Assembly: GCA_019914995.1 (NCBI GenBank)
Contig: CM034141.1
Coordinates: 1,984,001-2,048,000, forward strand
DNA from: Acanthochlamys bracteata
Taxonomy: Eukaryota; Streptophyta; Magnoliopsida; Pandanales; Velloziaceae
Direction of reading: 5' to 3'
DNA length: 64,000 nucleotides
Every line of letters begins with the position of its first letter. Positions within the stretch are counted from its first letter, which is position 1. This document shows positions 15,501 to 26,820 of the stretch, piece after piece. The translations under genes and the position numbers were made by a program. A model generated the notes under the pieces. It worked only from the letters and a program-made list of their open reading frames with translations. It was not told the DNA's origin and made no database searches.

Positions 15501-18500
15501 CCACTAAAACATTCTTCTGCTTTTTTTGTTGGTTCTTTTAAATGTTTTGTTTAAATACATGGAGAAGTTAGATATTTCTATCTTTTTCACTAACTTTTGT
15601 CACACAGAATGATCGGATCGAACTTTATCTCCACATTTTCTCTGTTTTCTAATTTGTTTGTTTGTTTGTTTAGGTATTGGTGAAAATTTCAGGTGTTATT
15701 TGAACACCAGTTTGACACTGTTCTAATGAATTGAGATGTCAGGGTATTTTCCCTTTCTTAGAGAGAGTATTTGAGGAATTGAATGAGATTATTTTGTCTC
15801 TATCTTTTAGGGAGAGTTATTGTTGGTTTAACACCATTGTCAGATCCTGCTGAAGTCTCTCTCTGCATCTATGCTTTGATGGACAAGAGTTACAGAAAAA
15901 CAAGTTGCACGAAATAAGGCGACAAACAGAAAACATTGAGAAAACCAACAAAGGTAATTCATAATTGTTTCAAGATTCTTGTTCTTACACTAGCTCCATA
16001 TTGCAAATTTGAGAAAAAAAAAGATGTAGTTTTTATTCTTTCTTCACTTGCTTATCAAGCTATTCTAATTTCCAACTATCTGTTTTTATTTGATTTTATC
16101 TATAGATGATCAATTAAGGTTTAGTACCCTTTTAGTTCCTTCTTTGAATGATTTCCCATAGAAGGCTTTGCTCATAAGTTTTGCATCCCGTACTAATGCG
16201 GTTATTGTGTTGATTACTAAATGCTAAAATAGTTGTACATAATATATCACTGCTTGTCGTTCTTTGAATTTATAAATATTAGGAGTTAGTTGTTGCTCTT
16301 GTGCATTAACTACTTGAAAGAATAATATTTGAAAGTTGAAACTCATAAAAGGTTTTGTAGAGTTTAAGTTCTTATGTCCATCTTGTCGTTTCTATCACTA
16401 ACCAACTATTCCTATTAAGTAGCATCAAAACCTCAGAGGTTTTGCTCATCAACAATTGCCCTTTCCTTTTCTGCCTATAGGTTTCATGACAATTTATAAA
16501 TTGTTCATCAATGGATCAGTCACTTTGGACCCTTGAATGGGTAATGAAATGAAAATGGTTGGCGGTAGAATGGCTTCTTCTTTTGAAGCAAATGACTACA
16601 TTAGAAAAATCTCAACTACATTGTTATAACATATATTTAACTCGCAAAATTGTCAATTTTCAGGGATGACACCAAAAGTGTATTTATTGGGAGGAGAAGC
16701 AAACTTAAAAGTACTCAATAGCGTACTAACAATGGAACTGTAAGCACTCTTTGGTTTTCAAATAGATACAAAGTTGTTCCTATTCAATAATACATATTCC
16801 TACTCAATTATAGATGCACTATTGATTGAATAACATGCTTCCAAGCATGAACACTTTATATAGTTGTTAAAGACTTTCAAGGTGTGTTAGTTTCCTAAGA
16901 GGAGCTCCTAATATAGTTCACAAACCTCCAAGAACATATAAACTAATTGCTTGGCCACCCAACCCAATGTAGCAAGTTGATGGACCGTCCCATATCTCCC
17001 CCCCTCCCAACAATTATAAAGTAGCTATACATGATTCACATCCCTTGTAGACAGAATTCATTTCACTATTGGATAGTTCTAACATCTTCAATTCAAGTCA
17101 TTTACGCATTCAAATTGAGCTATATATCAGATTTTATTTTGAAATACCACATTTTTTCCTAGTGATTAGGATAAAGAATGAGATAGACATAAGCAGATGA
17201 GAAGTAAGTGCTTTGTCATTGAAAAGCTTTCAGCTGCAAGCTAGATACCTAAGATGATAGAAGATATTATGGGTTAATTTTAGCCATTAATTCTTACTTT
17301 TACTTGCTTTTACCTCTTTCAGTGATCACAAGAGATCTCATTCTTAATGTGTTGCAAGCCATATCAAGAGAAGACATGGTTCACATTTAGATGGCTTTTG
17401 ATCAAGCACCCTTTACCTTTGAATACAAGACAAATCCTTGTCTGAGTTTGATTTTTTAATGTTTTTTGAAGCTCTTCCCTTTTTTGGGGGAAGTTGTTGA
17501 CATTCTCTCTAATAATTATTGTTGCAATTAAATTAACTATGCAATTTTTTGACTATTGGTGACTTGGAAGTCTTGTTTGATATTTATTTTGGATCGAAAA
17601 AACAAAGTTCACAAATTAAAACGGACTCAAAATTTTGATGGATTTCAAGTTCTCAGCAAGGACCCGTGCTCTACGTAGTTTAAACATATGCATGGCGTGC
17701 TAAGATGTCACTAGAGATTACAATATGAACGAATTCTATTTCATTCATTACTTCCATTGACGATGGTTTGTTAATTATCTACGGAACATGACCGATTGAG
17801 GTTGAACATAGGTTTCCAGATTTTCAACCTCTTTCTGGATCTAGTGAAAACCATCAGGCAGCAATGCTTCTCCACCACCGCCCTCCTCCGCTGCCTTCCT
17901 TCCTCTGTCGTCACTCCCCCTCAATCTGTCTCATCCACAACCATTTTTGGCGGTGGTTAGTTCCACATTCACTCACCCATTTACAGTTTCATTTTGATGA
18001 GGGATTGAATCTTGCTATATTTATCTAGTTTTAGCTTCAATTTTATTCTTTCCTCAAATAGCTTCAATTTTGTTCTAACATTTTATTCAGGTGAAATTTT
18101 ATTGAGTTTTGTGAATAATAAATAAAGGGTAAAACCGAATATACATTTTAATACACAAAGGTCGAAAACATCAAACAAGCATTCGATAAAGTAAAAGATC
18201 TTAACTATGACAATAAACAATTGAAAAATTATAGGGATACCATAAAAAATAACTTGACACTTTATAAAATGTTGATTCGTGCAAATTCATGCGTAAAATG
18301 AGATTCCACTCGGAACACAATCATTGTAGATGGCGAGTTTAGTGGGAAGAAAATTAATGTAATCATGTCTATGAATATTGATGCATCATATTCGTGTAAT
18401 GATTTCGTTTGATGTGTTATTTTTTTTTTTGCTGAGCAAATAGCAAGTTGACCGATTTTAACGAAAAAGATTTATCCTTATTTTGTGACCGGTATGCCTC

Positions 18501-21500
18501 AACCTCGTAATTAGGGGAGTTCCGCCAAAAAGATCGGATAGCATGCTTTGGTCTCATCACAAAAATTGCTAGAGAGCGAGTCTATCAAACTTTCAGGGAG
18601 GTGCCTTCGAATAGTCAATCGAGAAAAAGGCCTTATGCACATGTTTCAAACATCTCTACCGTTAGCGGCCAGGGTCACAAGTCCAGGGAAAGAGTGAAAG
18701 TACTCAAATTACCCTAGAGTGAGAAGGCAGTGGGGATAGCAATGAGATTAGGGTTAATAAAAATACTCCATTTTAAGTGCTCCTTGATATCATAACTAAT
18801 AATAAAGACTTTTTCCATTTTCAAGCTCTACAATCGAAAGATCTAATAAAATAGAAAGTAAAGAAAAAAAGATAAAGTTATAAAGTAACGCTCCTATAAG
18901 GGAGGATATTCATTCACTGATATTGTTGATACGAGATAGAAGCACATCTTTGGACGCTAGATCATTAATTTTCACTATTAAAGAATAGATGAAAGTACTC
19001 ATCAATATCCCAGGAATAGAGGTGAAGAGTGCATTATAGAATTTTGTAGTGATTTTGTTGACAAAACTAAAAAGAGGTATTAATGACCTTGGTTGACGAT
19101 GAAGCTCATATTACTGGGGATTGGCATTATATATATATATATATATAGTTGGCATCATATTTGTTGGATTGTAGTTTTAATTCCCATTGTGATGTTTGCA
19201 GATTATTAGTTAGCTAAAGTATTTAATTTTACTATATTAATTTGTTTGAATGTTTGTTAGATTGTTATATTATTTGTTAGATCGTTATCGAAAATTTGTA
19301 TTACCTCCTTGATGTTGCTATGTTATAATTAGAATATTGAAATAGTGTCATTTATTGTGGTCAAATTTATTACCAGTTTATTTAGATCTCTCATTTATAT
19401 ATTTGTGATCAACAACGAAGAAGTTAAGCTTAAGTGAAAGAGAATGGACCAAGCTATAAGCACTAGTAATCTATTTTTGTAGAAAAATATTAAAAAGAAG
19501 TGAAACTCGATGTTATTAAGTTTTTCAATGGAAGCAATTTTTATTTAGAATTGTATCTAGACTTCAAAAGTAGATACTGATTCGCCGACACGAAGGAATG
19601 TTAGTTATAAGAAAGTTGATGTATTCTTATTAACTTATGCTCATACTATTGTAAATAGATTATTACACAACATTTTTAATCACTCGGACGAAACTATTCA
19701 CATACATTTTCATAAGTGTTGGATACCTAGTGAGACTATCAGTAGATATTATTATAAGGCTCATCCTAAAACAATAAAGGCGAGTGATAACACAAACTGC
19801 AAAATGCAGCATATCTTTAATATTTTGAAATAAGTGATCAATTCTAGTTTCCTTACCAATATTTTAAGTATATTGAACTTAAAACATTGGATATTGGATA
19901 TTTTATCGTAGATTATAATTGAAGCTATCTATGGTATCTACATCAAAACTATACTACCATCAGCAAAGGCAAAATCTTACATTTGACATGAAGGGTACAT
20001 CACTCAAAATATTATGGCATTTGTTATTTAAATATAAGTCCACATTTGCATAGGTTGGATGAGAATTATCTACTCACAACATATGGATATTCGGTGAAGT
20101 ATCACGTATATCCAATCTAAACTTTTATCTTCTTTCAACGAACAAATATTATTTGGCAGAGGATATATATGCCCATATATAAGTTATAATATAAGATACC
20201 ACTTGAATGAATTTTGTAGTGCTAGTATATCTCGAGTGCAAGCACCAAGAGGGGTGAAAGAAAGATTCTATTCACATTCTCATGTAGAAATATTATTGAA
20301 CATAATTTTTATTTTTGTAAAGCTCATTTTGCAATATTGACAAATATGCCAGAATATCAATAGACATCCAATGGGTTCTATCATAGCGAGTCAATTATAT
20401 AAGACAAAAAGACATTAGAAATTATGCATTTTTTTATGATTGAATGTGAGTAATACTCTATCAACTATTGAAGCATGTTTTAATGCAACGAGAACTGTGA
20501 GAGTTAGATGTTGATCAAAATGATACAGATAGGGCTAACACGTCGTGACGTTATTACTAATAAAATGTCTAAACAATGATTCTATTTATATGATGACATT
20601 TCAAATTGCTAAATCTATGAGCATATTATTTGTTCATTATTCCAATTTATTAACTCATTAATTATTATATAAATAAATAAATGATTCGTTTACATATTTT
20701 AAAGTAATTGCACAAAATATATATTATAACGTTTATATAAAAATATTTAGAAATTAATTATGTTAAAGATATAAATTTAGAGTAAAAAAAATTATATATT
20801 AAAAGGCTTCACAATATACATATATATATATATATATATACATATAAAGACATTTCAATCATTAATCTCTTTCAGACCTTTCTAGTAAACATCATCTCAA
20901 ATTTATTTTCAAAATAAGCTGATTTTATTCGAACACAGTTATGGAGTAAGCTTCTTATTTCATAAATAAGTCTAATCTTCTTATTCAAAAATAAATCTGA
21001 GCTTCTTATTTCAGTTAAATTAAAACAAACCAAAGATACCATAAAGTACAATGCTAAGGGTGTGTTTACCTTGAAATAAACTCACTTTTTCTAAAGTGAG
21101 TTTGAAAAATAAAATTAAAAATTAAAAATATTTAATAAAAAATAAGTTTTATTTTTATTTTGTATTTAAATTTGAAATTTGAAAAATAAATTTTTGATAA
21201 AAAAATTATTTAAATCTTTTATTTATTTTATATTAGAAGTGGTTTGAAAAAAAAGTGAATCTGGTGGGTTGGTAAACAAGCCCTAAACACTTCTATGATT
21301 TCTACTAAAGGCCGATTTGCATATTAAGAAAAGGTTTGCATGACAATTCTATATTATTGTATTACAATAGAGATACCACAATTTCTCAAAGTGACACACC
21401 ATACCCCTATTTTAAGATCCATAAGAATATTTCGCAATAGATATTTAATTTCATTAGGTAATATAATGCATTCAATTTAGTTAGGTGTCCATGTAACTTG

Positions 21501-24500
21501 CATTAAATGCCAAAACCCTAAAGTATGGTATTGAGATACTTACCCAACCCCAAAAGTTTCTCAATAGCTAAATTAGCAAAATCGTAGCAAGAGTAGTCAT
21601 TCGAGTTCACTATAATGATAACAGTAGCATAGAGTTTTTTCATTATTATAAGTATACATCAAGATTCAGCTTTAAGTCCTTCCATCTTTGTATTAGAAAG
21701 GATTAAGTCACTCGACATATTTTGGATAATATATCGTAGTGTATATTATTAGCCAATGAATAGTTTTAGTTAACAAGATAAAAAAAAGGTTATATTATAA
21801 ATTGAAATGTTGGGTGAGTATCTTAAAATCTAAGGGTTTCAAATTAAGTAGGATCATGACATAATCCGCGATTGTCACTTATAAGAATGATGGTAGTATT
21901 ATTATTTCCATAGAGAATTGTGCTAATACCTCAAAGTGATACTTTTAAATATTTATGTTGGATTATTCATAAAGAAAGAAAATTTGAAAAAGAGTAAAAA
22001 AAAGCTATGCATAGGCTTAAAATAGGATGGATGAAATGGCGAGGTGTTACCAAAATTTTGTGTGATAAGAAAATCCCTTAAAAACTAAAATGTTTGTTTT
22101 GTCATTCGGCCCGCAATATTATACGATGGTTAGTGCTGGGCCATCAAAGGTAAAAATATCTATAAAATAAACATATTGAAATAAGAATGCTAAGACGGAC
22201 GTGTGAGTATACTAGAATAGAAAATTCCGAAATAAGAATATACGCCAATAAGCATTTGTCCCACAGATCTAGGACAAATTAAGTAAAGGTAGATTAGATG
22301 TTTCGGACATGTCTTGCGGAGACTTAAAGTTGTATTAATGCATAACAGTGACGCAATTTCCTTAAAAACTTTAGGATAAAAGAAATGGACCAAAATTTAC
22401 TTTACCTCGCTGGCGAGAAAGATTTAGAGGAATTAAATCTTTCGCTGAATCTAATTTATAATCAAACTGAATGAAAAAAATAGATTCATATAGCCAACTC
22501 CACTCAAGTGGGGAAAAAGGTTAGTTTGTTGTTATTGTTACACATGTTAACAAAGCTCAAATAGGTGAGAGTCAAAATATATAAGAGAGAAAAATAGAAA
22601 CAAGCAAATTAACTATTATTCTCGATGGTAGTATGACATAACCATCGTAATAACATTATTTGGATATACTGGAAAACAAGTTTACTGCACATGAAATAAC
22701 TAATAACATCTATACCAAGAAGATTAAAATAATGATTCTAAAGTGCAAGGCTTCAAGGCAAATGTAGCATAAACCAACAAATTTACTTACCAGTTATAGT
22801 GACGCAAAAGAATGCATGCAGCTACTCTTGAAATAGAAAGTACCGTGGAAACCCTATTTATGTCCTCCTCTTGCCGTTGTCTTAAATCAGCATCACTTAA
22901 GACAGTATAGTTTTGCTACAAAAAGAAAAGCAAAACAAGTTCAAATTGGTAAATTGGAAAAAACATTTATGGATAACATGATTATCAAAATGTCTAACAA
23001 CTTCAAAATACTTGTGCAGCATAGCAAATGTGGAATGTTCTTATTTAAATACAATCTCACAAGCATATAACATTTAGAACTCCCACGTAAGACGTTCAAA
23101 AAAAACGATTTCATCATTATAGAGCTTTTATAACCCATTTTTATGGAAAAAATTGCAGTTGCTACCACTATATGATCGGTCTATTCATATAGCGACTGTT
23201 TCTTGGGATCTCGACAATACGAAAAATTAAATTTTATTAAATTTGTACTTTTGTTATTTTCCTCCTCTAGACTATTTCAATTCATACTATGTGATTTTAT
23301 GCTATTAAGTGATTTTGCTTTATTATTTGCTATTTCCAGCACTACATTATTCAGAAACTTTGCCACATTGAGGTCCTATAACTTCATTGTTGACAAACGC
23401 ATAAATGAACAGAAAAAGAAAAGTTGTAAAATTAAAATCATGCAGATAATTACCACAAGACAATCAAATGTGACAAATCTAAAGATCATCATATTTTCTA
23501 TACTCAATAGATAATGTTTTAGAAATACAGTAAACTCAAATGTATAGACTCATTAAATGATCTTTAAGGATACACTTCGCTATGCTAAATAAGTCGTAGA
23601 CATGCTTGCTACAAAGTTTCATCCTTGATCTGAATGCTTACAAATCAACTTAAGTAGTTGTAGAACTGTCTAGAACTCTCTTGCGTAATTGTGTCTATCG
23701 TCTACCAAATCAATTCACACTTCCACACCGATATTTCAAAAATTATATACGAAAACACAAATCAAAATATTCGTAGCAACGGTATCTAATTGTCAATCTT
23801 CCAAAATGTTTAATGCAACTATAAACTAAATCTAATTCTTCATTGATATAGGTGAGTGTTTATTGTTAGAATTTGAAGGAGTTTTTTTGGTAAAAATAAA
23901 GTGCAAAATAGGCAGAATTCTCAAATTCATCAAAAGAATCAAACGCCTTCTAAAACATATATTATATGATATTTAAGCAAAGAACTCTAAAGCACTTCGA
24001 TTTTATATCTGAAAATTACTGCATAATTCTAGAAAATTCCAAAAAAAGTAAAATCACATTGAATGAGATCTCCACATTTATAAATATTTCAACTATAGAT
24101 TCAATGAAAATTTGAAATTAATTTAGTGGTCAAGGGACGTCTTGATGACACTCTCCTACGAATTTGATTGACCCTCTCTTGCATCACTTCAACCGAATCT
24201 TTCATAGAAATACAATAATTGAATTTAACGAATAGGGAGAATATGGCTAGCTCGTGAATCTATTCCTTCACAGTACTATAGAGATTAAAACCAAAGAAAA
24301 TAAAATTGGAGTCTACTAAAGCAGCGAATGATAAATAGATTTCATACTCCATATCTACTCCTAAATGCACAAACATCAAAACACATGAAGTAATCTACTA
24401 AGCAGCGATCCATATATTTGGAGAAAGGCACAAAATTCATTCTCTCTTCATACACCTTCAAATTAAGGAATGAAGTATACTCTACCTACGATTTCAATTA

Positions 24501-25250
24501 GCTCAACATCCTTATAACACCAAAATCCTCAAAACTATGAAAGTACATCCTGCTCGATGTAGATGTTCAAAGCCATATTCTATCATAAGAAACTTCACTA
24601 AAGATCCCAACTCTTTTTTCCAGACATTATCACAGTAAGCAATATCATCTACCTTTCCCAAATCAACCAACTGATAGACACCACTAATCCTAAAGATAAA
24701 AAATGTGAAAACAAAAACCGATTTTCCAAATCCTTTTGCTCATAAGTGCTCTTGAAAAAGCAAAAAAGAATACCACTAATTCTTCAAGGCACTTCAAATT
24801 AAATAGCACGTCTATCTAGATCCAGGCATCCACTATCCAACATACTTAATTTTTATAAACACAAATCAAGTAATATGCTAAATTTCCAAGTCATTGTACT
24901 AGTAAGACCAAGCCATTCACTAAATATAACAAATTTTACACAATTTATTCACGTCTGTTCAGCTTAACCAAGTGAAACTATATACCGCACATTCCCAATT
25001 CAAGAATAATCAATTGTACAAAATAATTTACAAAAGAAAATTAATAATTACAAAGAGAAAAACAAAAAGATCAGACCTGCTGGCGATGGGAGATTATATC
25101 GCGAGAATCGTCAGAATCGTTATCAACAAAATCATAGCCCGCATCATCATCGTCTTCTTCTTCAGAATTAACAGCTGTATCACCGCTGTAGAAATCATCA
25201 TCGAATGATTCGAGATCGTTCGCATCGTGCATGTCTTCTTCCGAATCCAT
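524..25250 (-). CDS. ARI8: ARIADNE-type RBR E3 ubiquitin ligase (ARI7/ARI8-like), 15 exons, complete
   Basis: Exons, in transcript order: 25250-25077, 22915-22791, 9539-9437, 9281-9191, 8942-8770, 8116-8012, 7925-7837, 6328-6221, 6132-6042, 5929-5840, 5495-5448, 4425-4354, 4246-4147, 4059-3933, 800-524. All introns are GT-AG, and the joined 1773 nt encode 590 residues plus TGA. The N-terminus is acidic (about 1-55). RING1 uses C137, C140, C154, H156, C159, C162, C182 and C187. The IBR domain includes C226, C231, C248, C250, C255, C258, H263 and C268. The Rcat domain (about 292-342) has the GCMH motif, with presumed catalytic C308 and H310. The Ariadne helical domain follows, and a RanBP2-type zinc finger ends the protein (W567, C569, C572, C583, C586). 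In this family ubiquitin passes from an E2 to the Rcat cysteine and then to substrate. All key residues are present, so the gene looks functional. The ATG opens the acidic leader typical of ARI7/8. Intron 2 is unusually large (13,251 bp). The choice of ARI8 over ARI7 is not secure. Confidence 0.93.
801..3932 (-). other. ARI intron 14 (3.1 kb), no recognised gene
   Basis: The intron runs from the donor after exon 14 to the TTCAG acceptor before the last exon. Short ORFs at 2542-2832 and 2829-3068 (plus strand) match nothing I recognise. A CAA-rich tract near 3761-3778, read on the minus strand, resembles the (TTG)n tail of a plant LINE, but the call is weak. Confidence 0.7.
4426..5447 (-). other. 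ARI intron 11 (1.0 kb), nothing recognised
   Basis: AT-rich intron between a 48-nt exon and a 72-nt exon. I see no coding similarity on either strand. Confidence 0.75.
6329..7836 (-). other. ARI intron 7 (1.5 kb) with a short repeat relic
   Basis: The intron separates the IBR exon from the catalytic Rcat exon. Around 6530-6620 lies a plus-strand stretch that reads like a dispersed plant retroelement fragment (the words 'agcccggataaaggaggagg' and 'acagctaacattaaactttg'). I know this pattern from LINE-type repeats. The rest is unremarkable AT-rich DNA. Confidence 0.6.
18120..19130 (+). pseudogene. Myb/SANT-like accessory protein pseudogene of the Harbinger element
   Basis: The similarity is to the Myb/SANT-like DNA-binding domain proteins that accompany plant PIF transposases and share ancestry with L10-interacting MYB-domain proteins. 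A SANT-type segment lies at about 18217-18300. A basic linker follows at about 18610-18700 ([12 protein letters not shown], then KSRERVKV), and the conserved C-terminal helix at about 18990-19040. Stops and shifts interrupt it throughout. Confidence 0.65.
19505..20575 (+). pseudogene. PIF/Harbinger DDE transposase pseudogene
   Basis: This is the transposase part of the element above. In intact relatives it cuts and rejoins DNA with a DDE triad. Here the first Asp codon is TAT (19930-19932), a TGA interrupts at 19984, and the later NKYYLAD-type motif reads NKYYLAE. Several shifts of reading frame are needed to follow the protein to its end near 20575. Confidence 0.8.
20815..20842. repeat. (TA)n microsatellite
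   Basis: A run of alternating TA inside ARI intron 2, just right of the Harbinger relic. Confidence 0.9.
21055..21286 (+). mobile_element. Tourist-like MITE with TAA target duplication
   Basis: A 226-bp AT-rich element (21058-21283) begins GGGTGTGTTTACC and ends GGTAAACAAGCCC, giving 13-bp inverted termini that differ at two positions. It is bounded on both sides by TAA (21055-21057 and 21284-21286), the 3-bp target duplication typical of PIF/Harbinger elements. It has no coding capacity. It lies in the same ARI intron as the Harbinger relic, but the termini of the two cannot be compared because those of the large element were not found. Confidence 0.8.
21990..22545 (+). mobile_element. LINE (L1-type) reverse transcriptase 3' end, decayed
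   Basis: The plus strand reads [20 protein letters not shown] near 21999-22058, the C-terminal part of plant L1 reverse transcriptases. The pattern [13 protein letters not shown] follows around 22180-22215, and then the 'MFRTCL' equivalent of the usual WFGHV motif near 22297. The end carries the familiar 'agccaactccactcaagtgg' segment and a T/G-rich tail (about 22521-22541). Stops and frameshifts show that it is dead. Only the 3' end is present, as expected of 5'-truncated LINE insertions. Confidence 0.75.
22916..25076 (-). other. ARI intron 1 (2.2 kb), nothing recognised
   Basis: The intron lies between exon 1 (acidic leader) and exon 2. The donor is CAG|GTCTGA and the acceptor TTGTAG. A 103-codon ORF at 23203-23514 on the plus strand shows no family similarity. 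Scattered words may be retroelement derived, but none is firm. Confidence 0.7.
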
Positions 25251-25700
25251 CGAAAAACAAAAGAACTACAAATTTTCTCTCGGAAATATTTCAGTCATTG
25301 ATCGATCGACTGATCGATAGTGGACGAAATCGAATGAACTTGAGAGAGAGATGGTAAGACTCTCAGCTCTATTGGTGGTGACGGTGGTTCTGTTCTTGTT
25401 CTGGAGGAAATGGATCATGGAATCTGGGAAAAGAAAATAACGAGGAAAAACGGGTGGGAAGAGCAAAATTGCCCGTGTAAAACAAAGAAACACTTTGTCC
25501 GTGTAAAAATCAGAGCAAATTGGGGCGTATAAATGGGCCACATATGCCTTTGTGGATTTATTAATAAGATATGTTCGTGATGGGCCTTTTTACCAAAGAT
25601 ATGGGAAAAGGCTAAAATCTATGTTTTAGGCCCTCCAAAAGTAACCCAAAGTTACCTATCTCGTAACTTGAAATATGCTTGCCAGTAACAACGAAGGCAG
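25251..25700 (-). promoter_or_regulatory. 5' UTR and promoter region of the ARI gene
   Basis: This is the DNA just upstream of the ARI ATG (25248-25250). It is less AT-rich than the intergenic DNA beyond. It contains a purine-rich GAGAGAGAGA tract at about 25342-25351 (plus-strand reading) and no clear TATA box. The transcription start is not determinable by eye. Confidence 0.45.
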
Positions 25701-25766
25701 CAAAGCGCTCTCCAGCTATTTATTGGAGACGAGCTTTGGAGGAGGGTTGCGGGGCGCGATCGATAG

Positions 25767-25975
25767 TGCTTATAAAATAATATTTTTTTAAAATAAAAAA
25801 TATTTTTATTTTTTTAAAAATAAAATAATAAAAAAAAATTTTATTATGTAAAATTTTTTATATTTTTTAAATTTTTAAATAAATTTTTTAAATAATTATA
25901 AAATATATATTAAAAAATATATAATTAAAAAATTAAAATAAAAAATGTTTGAAAAATACAATCTCAAACGCACCC
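25767..25975 (-). mobile_element. MITE-like family II, AT-rich element
   Basis: The element runs from 'gtgcttataaaataat' to 'caatctcaaacgcaccc'. Its core alternates AAATAAAAATATTTTT blocks. Similar elements, in either orientation, lie at about 29000-29225, 36095-36340, 37205-37435, 37555-37785, 39000-39190 and 39255-39430. They share the TTTTATAAGTA(C) end and the AT-rich core. Clean terminal repeats and target duplications are not visible. Confidence 0.5.
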
Positions 25976-26320
25976 GAATCCCTCTATCTTTCCAAAGAAA
26001 AAAGTGCTGTGCGCTCTATTTGGAGTGATAAGAATATTTCCAATCTTGAGTTATCAATAAAGTATTGCAAGATGGTAGCAAATACAATTTTGAAACTAAC
26101 TTGTCTCATTTGAGAAGTGAATATAATACAAAAATTGAGGGAAGAGGACGAGAAAAAAAAAATGAACAAAACGAGAAAAGATTGAGCAAGATGAAAAAAT
26201 AGTAGATTTGAAGATTTGAACTTCTTGATGATTACATTAGGTGCTTATGACTCGTATATATAAATTGGCTCCTAATCCTATTTGAGCTAACAGGGACTCC
26301 TGACTATTAAGACTCCATCT

Positions 26321-26820
26321 CAATGAGTGTATTTGATAGTGCGTTTGAAAAATATTTGTTCCTCAGACGAACTATACAGTAAAAATATTTGTTTGAAAAT
26401 ATTTGGTTAAAACACAGCTTATCCAAACCACTATTTTTAATCAAAACGCTACTCTATCTAAATTACAAATTTAATCTCAGAATAACTATTATCTAAAATA
26501 ATTATGTAAAAAGAACAAATATTATCTAAAATAATTTTAACAAATTATTTAAAAAATTATTAAAACAAATTATTTTACAAAATAATAATAATTTTAATTT
26601 AAATAAATATTTATATAAAATAATTAATTTAAGTATATCTATTTTAAAAAAAAAATCAATACAAAATCATTTTATTAAATATAATATTTTTTAAATAAGT
26701 ATTTTATTCAAAATAGCATCAATAATTTAGTAATATATATCAATAACTAATACAAAACACCAAAGGATAATTCAGTAATTTTCAAAAGTACCTTATCAAA
26801 AAGTACTATCAAACACCATT
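26321..26820. mobile_element. Possible MITE with TTTGATAGT inverted ends
   Basis: The left end AATGAGTGTATTTGATAGTG is matched on the opposite strand at the right by AATGGTGTTTGATAGTAC. About 500 bp of AT-rich, non-coding DNA lies between them. No clear target duplication is seen. Confidence 0.4.

Larger units (their letters stand above)
18120..20580 (+). mobile_element. Decayed PIF/Harbinger transposon (Myb/SANT-like gene plus DDE transposase)
   Basis: The element has two coding relics in the same orientation. The first (about 18120-19130) carries a Myb/SANT-like pattern, readable as [12 protein letters not shown] near 18217-18252. Further on it has the C-terminal pattern [16 protein letters not shown] near 18990-19035, which is usual in the accessory protein of plant PIF elements. 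The second (about 19505-20575) is a HARBI1/ALP1-like nuclease. It shows [12 protein letters not shown], then [31 protein letters not shown] and [12 protein letters not shown]. Frameshifts and stops are scattered through both, including a TGA at 19984-19986. The usual GAIDGTH motif reads EAIYGIY, so the first catalytic Asp is lost. The element is immobile, and its terminal repeats were not located. Confidence 0.8.
9540..22790 (-). other. Giant ARI intron 2 (13.25 kb) filled with transposon relics
   Basis: The donor is at the end of exon 2 (TG|GTAAGT) and the acceptor is TTTAATAG before exon 3. Both splice junctions preserve the frame, completing the Trp100 codon. Inside I recognise, from left to right: unassigned AT-rich DNA (9.6-17.8 kb), a two-gene PIF/Harbinger relic (about 18.1-20.6 kb), a Tourist-like MITE (21058-21283) and a LINE 3' end (about 22.0-22.5 kb). 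Pyrimidine- and GC-richer islands at 12780-12960 and 17850-17960 stand out from the background and are unidentified. Confidence 0.85.

Noticed and set aside
23203..23514. A 103-codon plus-strand ORF in ARI intron 1
   Set aside because: AT-rich composition, no recognisable domain and antisense to a transcribed intron. It is best explained as chance.
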